Shown here: in pieces, positions 51,380 through 60,427 of the stretch | How the letters are laid out: every line of letters starts with the position of its first letter | How positions within the stretch are numbered: position 1 is the stretch's first letter | DNA from: SKKY01 sp965228015 | GTDB taxonomy: Bacteria; Bacillota; Peptococcia; Peptococcales; SKKY01 | Length of the DNA stretch: 64,000 nt | Direction of reading: 5' to 3' | NCBI GenBank assembly: GCA_965228015.1 | Contig: OZ245787.1 | Span: 1,116,001 to 1,180,000, forward strand | Position numbers and translations under genes: made by a program | Notes under the pieces: generated by a model | Databases searched by the model: none | Seen by the model: only the letters and a program-made list of their open reading frames with translations | What the model was told of the DNA's origin: nothing

Positions 51380-51869
51380 TTCTCTGCTCCTTTAATTAGA
51401 ATTTTCCCTGAATTAAGAATATGACTTAAATTCACTAAAACCATAAGAATAAAGCCAAATCCCACTATATATACTGCAGGGGCAACAGGAAAGCCCAATT
51501 GCCCTGTTACAAAACCTCTTTCATTCATTCTCATCCCGTAAACAATAATCTGCCAGCTTAGAATAAGATTCAATATAAACATCATTAAATTGGTAAAAAG
51601 TCAGTAAGTGCCTGAGTTTTTAAAGACAGCCTTTGAACAAGAACATCTACAAAAATATGGCCTCCGCTATATAAACAATAGGCTATTCCTGCACCAAGAA
51701 TTACTGATCCAGAAATTTCCACCAACTCAACTGTACTTGGAATTGGAGCAGCTAAACGACGAAGAATAATATTACCAACTATTAAAAACATAACTCCCGC
51801 CAAGGCTATTTGTGCAAGTACAGAAAAACCAGAGGTTACTCTGCCAATAAACTTGTCCAGCTCTTTCAT
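51376..51869 (-). pseudogene. dctQ: TRAP transporter small membrane subunit (DctQ), frameshifted
   Basis: Four-helix DctQ: VLAQIALAGVMFLIVGNIIL, STVELVEISGSVILGAGIAY, then, after a one-base loss in the T5 run near 51594-51598, LMMFILNLILSWQIIVYGMR and AVYIVGFGFILMVLVNL. It overlaps dctM by 4 bases. Confidence 0.82.
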
Positions 51870-51895
51870 TAAAAATTCAACTCCTGTTTTTACTC

Positions 51896-53001
51896 TTAAT
51901 TATTGTTTCCAAATTGTTCTGAATATTTGCTATCAAGGGCTTTTACTTTTTCTAGAATTTCTGATCCCGGAAGACCAATTTTTTCAGTTTGCTGAACCCA
52001 TTCATCCTGAACCTTTGATAAAGCTTCAAGCCATCTGCCTTCTTCCTCTGAAGAAAGCTCAATTAATTCATGATTAAAATCTTCCACTGCCATTATATTT
52101 CCAAGCTCCGACTGAACTTTTCCCAGCTCAGCATACTTTATTACAAATTCTGCGTTAACTTGTTCAATTATTTCCTGTACTTCAGATGGAAGGGAATTCC
52201 AAGTGCTTAAATTCATTACTTTTACAAAAACTGTATTATATAAGAAGGGTGTTTTTGTTGTTGATTTTGTTACCTCTGCCAGGCGGAAACCTTTCATTAT
52301 CTCAGCAGGGCCAAGAATTCCTTTAACAATTCCCTGATTGAGAGCCAGGTATGATTCTCTCATTGGCATTGTTACTGGAACTGCACCCAAGGCATTAAGA
52401 GCCGGAACTAAACCAGCAGCTGCACGGATTTCCATTCCTTTTAAGTCTTCCAACTTTCTTACTGGTGTTTGAGTAAACAAATCTCCAGGGCCTGTTGCCC
52501 AGAAAAGCATTACTTTTACATCCTCATATTCTTTATTAATTTCATCTATAGTTTTGTAGGCCTCTTCCATTGTTAATGAAGAAACTACCGCATTATCATT
52601 TTTCAATCCGGGAAGCTCAAGGGCAGTTGTAGATGGAAACGCTCCTGGTGTATATGACGGACAAGTTGAGCTAATATCCGCAGAACCATTTACTACTCCT
52701 TCATATATCTCTGTGGCTCCAAGAAGTACTCCTCTAGGGAAAACCGAGATATCTATCGTATGATTAGTTTCCTTTTCCACTCTGTCTTTAATTGTATTTA
52801 TCCAGGCATTATGACCTTCAGTTACATAAAAGTTTTCTCCAGGCCAAAAAGTTGCAAAATTTAATTTAATTTAATTGTCTTTCCCTCCTCCTGTGTCTGG
52901 GGATTTTTTGATGAACATCCGGATAAAATAAGTGCCAGTGATGCTAAAATAATTGCAATTAATTTCATAGATTTAAAGGATTTTGTAAATTTTCTTGTCA
53001 T
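51896..53001 (-). pseudogene. dctP: TRAP transporter substrate-binding lipoprotein (DctP), frameshifted
   Basis: ATG 53001 after AGGAGGAATC starts a lipoprotein signal (KLIAIILASLALILSGCSS). The frame is lost at about 52864-52876, where a third TTAAA/ATTAA unit adds 5 bases; the restored reading is KLNFATFWPGENFYVTEG. The rest is open: GLLVP-like RAAAGLVPALNALGAVPVTM and the Arg-containing substrate site typical of DctP. The ligand is not predictable, but the linked CoA ligase suggests an organic acid. Confidence 0.85.
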
Positions 53002-53054
53002 GGGTGATTCCTCCTGAGTTTTAGGTAAAATTTTAAATAAATAATTTCGGGTAA

Positions 53055-53092
53055 TAAAAAATCTCCTCAGGAAAAATTCCCAGAAGAGAGAT
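53055..53092 (-). terminator. attenuator-like terminator in the TRAP operon leader
   Basis: On the minus strand ATCTC ... GGGAA, loop, TTCC ... GAGAT forms a hairpin followed by TTTTTTATT. It lies 54 bases before dctP, within the 5' leader. Confidence 0.65.
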
Positions 53093-53184
53093 AATTACTT
53101 TAAATATTCATTTTATTCAGGAAAATGGTATAAATATGACAGGTTAACTAAAAAAGATATGCATATAATAAGCAACTCTTATTT

Positions 53185-53253
53185 AAAATCATTCAGCTTC
53201 TCCCTCATTGGAGAAAGCATCTACCGTGTTACCCATCCTACAAAAATGATTTT
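53185..53253 (-). ncRNA. candidate structured leader RNA of the TRAP operon
   Basis: On the minus strand AAAATCATT and AATGATTTT form a 9-bp closing stem; inside are the joining segment GTAGGATGGGTAACACGGTA and a second hairpin GCTTTCTCC/GGGAGAAGC with a 5-base loop. With the downstream terminator it looks like an aptamer plus expression platform. It fits no riboswitch class I can recall. GGATGGGTAACACGG is slightly like a T-box core, but no stem I is present. Confidence 0.4.
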
Positions 53254-53370
53254 AATAATTATCTTCAAAATATAAAACTAAAGATGAATCTTTAATATTA
53301 AATTCTTTAATATTAAATTTAATTTAATTACATATTCATAAATTTTTCAAGTTCAACGCCAAACTGGATC

Positions 53371-53853
53371 GTGTCAATTAATTATGGGTTTTAAAAGAAT
53401 AAAAAACCCCTTGTATGTATTACGTGCTAAATCGCACTCGCTATCCTTTTAAACAATTCTCTTTTCCAAGTTCTCTTACCAGTTAAAACTACTGGCACAT
53501 TGCCGAATTTCTCATCTGATATTAGGTTCGTAGCTTTTTTATAACACGGCTTTCTAATTTTATGATTCTTGTTTCTGTTTTTCTTGCTTCTTTCTTTTAC
53601 TAAATCATATACATTACCTGAATTAGCCTTAAAAGCCCTCAGACGTGACATTTGATCAACACCTTCTCTGTACCAGCTTAGAGGCCTTGAACTTAATCTT
53701 GCAGATAATATATGACTAATATGGCCTTCTGTGCTACAGCCTATATAATCCGGGTCATATTGATTCATTATACCTTCCCAATTATTTAACACATAACTTC
53801 TAGCATCTTTTATTGCTTCTATTTTTGTTTCTGATTCTGTTTCTTCAATTATT
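53371..53853 (-). mobile_element. ISLre2 remnant, copy 2 (transposase C-terminal part)
   Basis: Identical at over 95% by eye to the left 480 bp of copy 1, including the end GTGTCAATTAATTATGGGT. It encodes the last 140 residues of the transposase (NQYDPDYIGCSTEGHISH to RELFKRIASAI) in an open frame, with T5 at 53822-53826 where copy 1 has T6. An IS3-family element starts at 53854; the rest of ISLre2 is missing. Confidence 0.85.
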
Positions 53854-53926
53854 TGTAATGGTATAGTCTTGTTGTAACACCTAGTACGGATAATATATAA
53901 TAAACCCGAACTAGGAGGATTACAAA

Positions 53927-54229
53927 ATGAGCAAACATTACGATTTAGAATTCAAGAAGGAGGTTGTACGTGAATATCTAAAAGGCAAAAGCCTTGGTGA
54001 TCTTTTTGCAACCTACGGTGTATCAAAATCAACAATGTCCGGATGGATAAAAAAATACAGCGAAGAATGTCATTACACAAAACCACAAAATAAAGAAAAC
54101 GCAATATCACCAGAGGAATATAAAGCGCTTAACAAGAAGCTTATGGAACTTCAAAAGGAAAATGACTTCCTAAAAAAGCAGCGGCATTCTTCGCAAAGGA
54201 AATCGATTAGTGGTATATCGGTTCATTGA
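53927..54229 (+). pseudogene. IS3-family OrfA (IS150-like), frameshifted near its end
   Basis: AGGAGG before ATG 53927. A helix-turn-helix (DLFATYGVSKSTMSGWIKKY) and a leucine-zipper region (LNKKLMELQKENDFLKK) are normal. The last 12 residues are out of frame because an A7 run became A6 near 54172-54177; the restored end is KKAAAFFAKEID. Confidence 0.8.
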
Positions 54230-55067
54230 TGCCTATAAACTTGAGTTTGGATTGCGCTGGTTATGCCGCAAGTTCAACCTCTCTCCGAATGTGTACTACA
54301 ATTACTTAAAGAACAGAAAATCCACGTATCGTGAGGGAAAGGCTAAAGTTCAAGAAAACATAAAAAGTATTTATTACAATAATGGACGCATTATCGGCCA
54401 TAGGTGGATGGTCGCTTTTCTTGCAAGGCAAAATATATTTATTAGTAAGACAACAGCGCATAAGTATATGAACAAGGAATTAAACCTGCATGCAATCACT
54501 GTAAGAAAAAGGCCCAAATATGTAAAAGGTGAAAAGAACAAAGTATTTCCCAATATTCTTAATCAAAATTTCTCTGTCACAGAAAGAAATAAAGTATGGT
54601 GTACTGATTTCACCTATATAAGATTAACAAACGGTAAAATGCGTTATAATTGTACTATTATAGATTTAGCAAAAAGAGAAGCAATAGCAACGGTTAACTC
54701 AAAATGAATCAACTCAGATCTGGCAATAGAAGCCTTGTCTAAAGCTCTTGAAAGAGAGAGCCCAGATGAAGGGTTAGTCTTACATTCAGATCAGGGGGTG
54801 CAGTTCACCTCATGGGCTTTCGTAGAGTGCTGCAAAAGCCAAGGAATAAGGCAAAGCATGAGTAAAACAGATCGCCCATATGATAACGCTCCAATGGAGA
54901 GATTTTATAAATCACTTAAGTCAGAGCTTATTTACCACCAAAAATTTGAAACCGACCTACAATTAGATGAAACTATCAATAAATATGTTTATGTGTGGTA
55001 CAACCACATTCGACCTCATTCATACAATGGAGGGCTGACTCCATTTGAAGCACGAAATATAAACTGA
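54210..55067 (+). pseudogene. IS3-family OrfB (IS150-like) with an internal TGA
   Basis: A DDE transposase: HTH part LRWLCRKFNLSPNVYYNYL, first Asp in VWCTDFTYIRL, second Asp in VLHSDQGVQFTS, Glu in DNAPMERFYKSLKSE, ending YNHIRPHSYNGGLTPFEA. An in-frame TGA at 54705 (TVNSK-stop-INSDLAIEAL) splits it between the two Asp residues; TGG would fit. Start GTG 54210 overlaps OrfA. Confidence 0.85.
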
Positions 55068-55107
55068 TTTTCCGTACTTAGTGTTACAAAGATGCTTGAC
55101 CATTACA

Positions 55108-57321
55108 ATTTATATAAAGAAACACTATACTTTTGCAGTTCTTTAAGTATTATGATTTTTTCTTTAGTCACTATTCCATTGGGCTGTTCTTTGTATTTTT
55201 CCATCAGACTTTCAGCTTTATCAAACATTACAACAACAGACTTTCCGCTCTTATCTATTACGTCAAAGCTTCTATCCGCAGAATGAAATGCGTGGGGGAT
55301 GAAAATGAGGAAATTGATTACCCGTTTTATTTTTATAATTATTTTTTCCATAATCGTTTTCAGAAAGCATTGTGTAAAGAGTTTCACCATTTTTTGTCAT
55401 GTAGTCCATTTGGCTGTCTTTTTTTACGAAATATCTTCGATAGTACATGGTCATAATTTCTTCATCCAAAAGATCTGAGCCATCTTCCCTGTTTTGGATA
55501 ATTTGAGCTGTAATTTCTTTCCCAGACTTTATATTAATAAGTTTTTCAAGATTTTCATCTTTTAAAGGGAAGGTATATACTGTTTTTAGGAAAGTACTTT
55601 CACCATTTCTATTGCATCTCCCCGCAGCCTGTGCTATTGAGTCAAGCCCAGCTATTGCCCTTACTACACAGGAAAATGAAATATCAACACCAGCTTCAAT
55701 TAGCTGCGTAGAAATACAAATTACTTTTTGATTATTATTTAAAAAATTTTTTATCTTATCAATTATCTGCATCCTATGTATTGAACACATAGAAGTACTT
55801 AGATGCAGGATTTCAAAATCAGTCAATTTTCTTTTTAGTCGATTGTACATTTCTAATGCAGAATTTTTTGTATTTACAATAACAAGACAATCACCGTTAA
55901 AATTAGCTTTTTCAAAAATAAACTCAGATGCCTCCTCGTAATCTTTCTCAGTTTCTACAGAGATATTTACTCTTTTAAGATTTTTAAATTCTTCCAAACA
56001 ATCAATTAGTTTAGGATTATCATTAAGTAATAGATTTTCTCGCTGTGTAGCTTCCAAAGTTGGCTGAGTGGCTGAGCAAAGAACCATTGTAGAATTCAAA
56101 ATTTTAGATAAGAATGTAACGACTTCATTAAAACAGTGTGTCGATTTGATTGGCATTGACTGAATTTCATCAAAAATAATGACTGAATCTGCCATGGAGG
56201 CAAACTTACGCAGCTTTCCGCTTTTGGATGACATAACCGACTCCAAGAACTGCACCATTGTCGTGATAATAATCGGGCTATCCCATCTGGCTGAAGATAA
56301 TTTTCTAATTTCTGAAGATATTTCATCTTCCGGCTCCATAATATTAGAATGATGTTCAAAAACCACATTATTATCTTTAGGCAAATTTAAAATATCTCTT
56401 AAATTATTTCCCGTTTGTTTAATAATTGAAAGATATGGAATTACATATATAATTCTCTTTTTATTATGTATTTTACTGTGATGTAGAGCATAACGCAGGG
56501 AAGATAAAGTTTTTCCTCCACCAGTAGGTACTGATAATTGATAAATTCCAGACTCTCTGTATGCTGCGGATTTGCATTTATCAGAAACAGACTTTCGAAT
56601 GATATCAATCTCTTTTTTAGTTAGGAACTTAGATATATTTTCTTCAAATTTATTAATAAGTGAATCCCAGTTAGTTGTTGGAATTACATATCTTTCATTC
56701 ATTTCAAATAAATAAGCATCTAACCTGTCTGCATCTACAAGACAAAAAAATAAATACTTAACAAAAAAGTCCAATTGCAAAGTTAGCACTTTTCCTATCT
56801 TTGTAGATTCCATTTAATTTTGTCTAATAAACCATTAATTTCTAATTTCGAGTTAATAAACAATTCTTGCAACTCAACTTTTTCACTTTCAGTAAGCTTG
56901 TCTTTAATTTCTTCAAAAAAATATTTAGGATCAAAAGTATTTAAAACTTATCATAGTAAGGTGTTGCCCCATCTGGAGCAACACCATCATCAAGATGATT
57001 ATGATGCACTGTTACACATAAACAAATTATTTCTTTTAATAGTTTTTCAGGTACAGAACCATCGGAAAACAATTCCTTTGCTAAAAAAGCTCCTTGCCAA
57101 GCATGGATGACGCTACCACGTTCACCAATTCCATTTAAATAATTTTCAAATGCTTTTGATATTTTTCCTAAATCATGGAGATACACTATTAATTTAGTTA
57201 TGTTCGAATAGTGCGATATAGAATCAGAGATTTTAACCATACTTTTTATATGTTCTTCTAGGTTCTGTGTTTTACCGTCTGAACGCTTTCTAGCAATTAC
57301 ATCTCTGTAAATTTTCAACAC
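55108..57321 (-). pseudogene. cas3: CRISPR-associated helicase/nuclease Cas3 (HD plus DExH), broken and truncated
   Basis: TTG 57321 after AAGGGGTG. The HD nuclease domain has LEEHIKSM, LIVYLHDLGKISKAFENYL and VTVHHNHLDD. The helicase has Walker A SVPTGGGKTLSSLRYAL, DEIQ box IIFDEIQSMP, SATQPTL and the motif VI AQAAGRCNRNG. Frame breaks lie near 56942, 56780-56815 and 55295, and the C-terminus is cut by the IS at 55107 (KYSVSLYK). Cas3 degrades target DNA recruited by type I Cascade. No other cas gene or array is in the window. Confidence 0.85.
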
Positions 57322-57573
57322 CCCTTACTTTATTCAATGAAACGTCTAATTCATTTCAGTATTTTTTTCTTTAACTGAATCTTTCAAAAAGTATTTTTCT
57401 ATATATAGTAAATTACTAGTTTTAATTCTTATAGTTGCAATAATCCACCGTCAAAATATGATTCTTCTTTCATCCGCCCCACTCCTTTTCTTTAACTATA
57501 CCCCTCTTATTCAAGCATTTCCACTAATATTTTCGGGTTTTTGCAGTTCTGACCTTTTTATTGTTCAGTAAAG

Positions 57574-57609
57574 TAAAAATTGCCTTACCCTCTGTCCGAG
57601 TAAGGCAAT
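57574..57609 (-). terminator. terminator overlapping the end of the hypothetical gene
   Basis: On the minus strand ATTGCCTTAC and GTAAGGCAAT form a 10-bp stem with an 11-base loop, then TTTTTAC. The TAA stop lies in the 3' arm. Confidence 0.8.
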
Positions 57610-58123
57610 CTGATGTCAATTTCTTCTATAAATTCTTTATAAACAGCTAAATCTGAGTAAAGGTTTCCTACTATTCCTAAAATATTAATATTTATCTCTT
57701 TTTCTTCTTTTTCTATGTATTTAGCAAAGCTGTTTATCCTCTTTATATACTTATCTGTTTCACTTTCTTTTTCCCAGTACTTACCTCAGGAAAATTCTGT
57801 CAGATCTGCAAATGACATTTTTTCTGGTTCTTTTAGGTTGATATCTTTTGTCCTACAATTTACATAATGAATACAGTAGGCAAGCCTTAACCAGCTCTCC
57901 GTAAGCTCTGTCATTACTGAATACGCAAGACAATAGCTTTCTATATTATTATGTTTTTTCTGTCTCCCCATATTTCTAAAAAACTGGTTAGCTGAACATG
58001 GCGCTCCAAATTAGGTAGCATTACCTTCTCATAACATTCTTTGGGAACCCAGTGTTTTAAATCTTCCCAATAATTAACTATTTCTTTACTTGTTTCATTA
58101 ATTTTCTTTACTGTATATTCCAT
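57585..58123 (-). pseudogene. hypothetical protein, about 180 residues, broken
   Basis: ATG 58123 starts EYTVKKINETSKEIVNYWED. A lost base in an A run (57956-57961) shifts WGDRKKHNNIESYCLAYSV, and an in-frame TGA near 57786 (LTEFS-stop-GKYWEKE) interrupts the last third, which ends YKEFIEEIDIRLPYSDRG. Helical, rich in Trp, Tyr and Lys; no signal peptide or known motif. I do not recognise the family. Confidence 0.55.
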
Positions 58124-58250
58124 TTACTCACCTACACTTATCTAATGATAAGGATAATGATTTTATTTTGTAATGTAATGTAAACAGATTTATAAAATGT
58201 TTCCCTGTTTATTGCAAATTACAAAGTTAGAAAAATTATAATTCGGGAAT

Positions 58251-58283
58251 AAAAAAATCCACCGGGGTTTATTCCGGTGGATT
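58251..58283 (-). terminator. terminator of groESL
   Basis: On the minus strand AATCCACCGG and CCGGTGGATT pair around an 8-base loop, followed by TTTTTT. Confidence 0.85.
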
Positions 58284-58298
58284 GTATATTACAGTTTC

Positions 58299-59930
58299 TT
58301 ACATCATTCCCATTCCGCCCATGCCACCTGGCATTCCGCCTGGCATTTCGTCTTTTGCTTCTGGGTCATCTGCTACTAAGCTTTCTGTTGTTAATACCAT
58401 TGATGCAATTGACGCTGCATTTTGAAGTGCTGATCTTGTTACTTTAGCTGGGTCAACAATACCAGCTGCGATCATATCTTCATATTTATCTGTTAGTGCG
58501 TTATATCCAATTCCAACTTCTGAGTTTTTAACTCTTTCTACTACTATAGAACCTTCAACACCTGCGTTGTAAGCAATTTGACGTACTGGTTCTTCCATTG
58601 CTCTTAATACTAAGTTTACACCAGTTTGTGCATCTGCTTCTTCCATAGAAATTTCAGCAACCTTTGGTACGATGTTAGCCAGGCAGGTTCCACCACCTGC
58701 TATAATACCTTCTTGTACTGCTGCTCTTGTTGCTGCAAGGGCATCTTCAATTCTGTGTTTTTTCTCTTTAAGTTCAGTTTCTGTTGCTGCTCCAACTTGG
58801 ATTACTGCAACTCCACCAGCTAATTTTGCTAATCTTTCTTGTAATTTTTCTTTGTCGAATTCTGAAGTAGTTTCATCAAGCTGCATTCTGATTTGCTTAA
58901 TTCTTGCATCTAATTCAGCTTTGTCCCCTTTACCTTCAACGATTGTAGTTTCATCTTTAGATACTATAACCTGACGTGCTGTTCCAAGCATATCCATTGT
59001 TACGTTGTCTAATTTAAGGCCCAAATCTTCAGTAATATACTGAGTTCCTGTTAATGTTGCAATGTCTTGAAGCATAGCTTTTCTTCTGTCCCCAAAGCCT
59101 GGTGCTTTTACTGCAACTACGTTGAATGTTCCTCTTAATTTGTTAACGATCATTGTTGCTAAAGCTTCACCTTCAACATCTTCTGCAATAAGAAGAAGGG
59201 CTTTGCCAGTTTTTACTACTCCTTCAAGTACTGGAAGGATTTCCTGAACTACTGTTAATTTTTTGTCTGTTACAAGAATGTATGGATCGTCAAGAACTGC
59301 CTTCATTTTCTCGGTGTTTGTTACCATGTATGGTGAAATGTATCCTCTGTCGAACTGCATACCTTCAACAACTTCTAAAGAAGTTCCAAAAGTTTGTGAA
59401 TCTTCAACAGTGATTACTCCGTCGTTTCCAACTTTTTCCATAGCGTCGGCAATAAGTCCGCCGATTTCTGCATCTGCCGCTGAGATTGATGCAACCTGTG
59501 CTACTGATGCTTTGCTTTCAATTGTTTTGGAAATTTTTCTGATTTCTTCTACTGCTACTTCTACTGCTTTGTGGATACCTTTTCTTAGTACCATTGGGTT
59601 TGCTCCCGCAGCTACGTTTTTAAGACCTTCTCTGATCATAGCCTGTGCTAATACTGTAGCTGTAGTTGTACCGTCACCGGCAACGTCGTTTGTTTTTGTT
59701 GCAACTTCTTTAAGTAATTGTGCTCCCATGTTTTCAAATGGGTCGCTTAATTCGATTTCTCTTGCTATAGATACACCATCATTTGTGATTGTTGGTGAGC
59801 CGAATTTTCTTTCAAGTACTACATTTCTGCCTTTTGGACCAAGGGTAACTTTTACTGCATCTGCTACTGCATTTACTCCAACTTCAAGAGCTTTTCTAGC
59901 TTGTTCTCCGAAGATAATTTTTTTTGCCAT
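58299..59930 (-). CDS. groEL: chaperonin GroEL (60 kDa)
   Basis: 543 residues, full length. Shows GPKGRNVVLERKFGSPTITN, the ATP motif VAGDGTTTATVLAQAM, GGVAVIQVGAATETELKEKK and the C-terminal GGMPGGMGGMGMM tail. It forms the double-ring folding chamber with GroES. ATG 59930 follows GGAGGGAAAG. No lesion, unlike many neighbours. Confidence 0.98.
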   Translation of the reverse strand: MAKKIIFGEQARKALEVGVNAVADAVKVTLGPKGRNVVLERKFGSPTITNDGVSIAREIELSDPFENMGAQLLKEVATKTNDVAGDGTTTATVLAQAMIREGLKNVAAGANPMVLRKGIHKAVEVAVEEIRKISKTIESKASVAQVASISAADAEIGGLIADAMEKVGNDGVITVEDSQTFGTSLEVVEGMQFDRGYISPYMVTNTEKMKAVLDDPYILVTDKKLTVVQEILPVLEGVVKTGKALLLIAEDVEGEALATMIVNKLRGTFNVVAVKAPGFGDRRKAMLQDIATLTGTQYITEDLGLKLDNVTMDMLGTARQVIVSKDETTIVEGKGDKAELDARIKQIRMQLDETTSEFDKEKLQERLAKLAGGVAVIQVGAATETELKEKKHRIEDALAATRAAVQEGIIAGGGTCLANIVPKVAEISMEEADAQTGVNLVLRAMEEPVRQIAYNAGVEGSIVVERVKNSEVGIGYNALTDKYEDMIAAGIVDPAKVTRSALQNAASIASMVLTTESLVADDPEAKDEMPGGMPGGMGGMGMM

Positions 59931-59957
59931 TTTTCTTTCCCTCCAATTAATCTGATA

Positions 59958-60242
59958 TTAGTCTAAAATTGCTAAAAGGTCTCTTTCAGCTAAAATTAAT
60001 ACTTTTTCTCCGTTTATGTTATGCTCCATACCAGAGTATTTTGAGAATAATACGATATCTCCTACTTTTACTTCACTTGGCATTCTTGTGCCGTTTTCTA
60101 ATACTCTGCCTGAGCCTACTGCAACTACTTCGCCTTTTTGTGGCTTTTCTTTTGCAGAATCTGGTAATACGATACCACTTGCTGTTTTTTCCTCAGATGG
60201 GATAAGTTTTAATGCAATTCTGTCTGCTAATGGTTTAATCAT
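59958..60242 (-). CDS. groES: co-chaperonin GroES
   Basis: 94 residues with IKPLADRIALKLIP, the mobile loop EEKTASGIVLPDSAKEKPQ and VLFSKYSGMEHNINGEKVLI. It caps the GroEL ring. ATG 60242 follows AGGAGGG. First gene of groESL; a CIRCE operator lies 52 bases upstream. Confidence 0.98.
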   Translation of the reverse strand: MIKPLADRIALKLIPSEEKTASGIVLPDSAKEKPQKGEVVAVGSGRVLENGTRMPSEVKVGDIVLFSKYSGMEHNINGEKVLILAERDLLAILD

Positions 60243-60293
60243 TTTGTACCCTCCTAAAACTTTTTTATTTTAATTTATTTTTTAATTGTTTTA

Positions 60294-60320
60294 TTAGCAC
60301 TCACCATCAATGAGTGCTAA
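60294..60320 (-). promoter_or_regulatory. CIRCE operator (HrcA binding site)
   Basis: A perfect TTAGCACTC-N9-GAGTGCTAA inverted repeat upstream of groES. HrcA binds CIRCE to repress groESL until heat stress. A possible -10 TATAAT lies at 60329-60334; TTGAAA at 60355-60360 is 20 bases away, longer than usual. Confidence 0.95.
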
Positions 60321-60427
60321 CTGTATTTATTATATTAATAAAAAGGGGACTTCTTTTCAAGTACTTTTTTTAAGAATTAATATTTTTTTTACAAAAAGGT
60401 ATATAATTGAAGAAAGGATGTGGGAAA

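Larger units (their letters stand above)
53854..55107 (+). mobile_element. IS3-family (IS150-like) insertion sequence, different from copies A-C
   Basis: Imperfect inverted ends starting TGTAATGGT, continuing with TGTAACAC and AGTACGGA on the left and their complements on the right; 1,254 bp. ATT flanks both sides, a possible 3-bp target duplication. The left neighbour is an ISLre2 remnant and the right neighbour the 3' end of cas3. Confidence 0.8.

Noticed and set aside
53185..53253. T-box leader, based on GGATGGGTAACACGG.
   Set aside because: The match to the T-box core is weak, there is no stem I, and an IS remnant starts 115 bases upstream. It is listed only as an unclassified structured leader.
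57430..57473. Start of a DUF898-like membrane protein (MKEESYFDGGLLQL) behind GGGGCGG.
   Set aside because: Only 14 codons before a stop, and the sequence after it does not continue the family in any frame clearly enough; at most a tiny remnant.
11853..57900. Stop-codon recoding (TGA or TAG as Trp/Gln) because several internal stops replace Trp or Gln (14083, 15367, 43915, 54705).
   Set aside because: TAG ends the intact CDF, adenosyltransferase and etfA genes, TGA ends fixC and ahbD, and TAA internal stops also occur. All three are normal stops, and many genes also have frameshifts, which recoding cannot explain.
55108..58123. A CRISPR array near cas3.
   Set aside because: No series of regularly spaced repeats is visible on either side of cas3.
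58672..59955. Long open frames antisense to groEL (100 and 230 residues).
   Set aside because: They are shadows of the highly conserved groEL codons, have no ribosome site and resemble nothing known.
60329..60360. A sigma-A promoter for groESL (TTGAAA ... TATAAT).
   Set aside because: The spacer is 20 bases, too long to call with confidence; only noted under the CIRCE entry.
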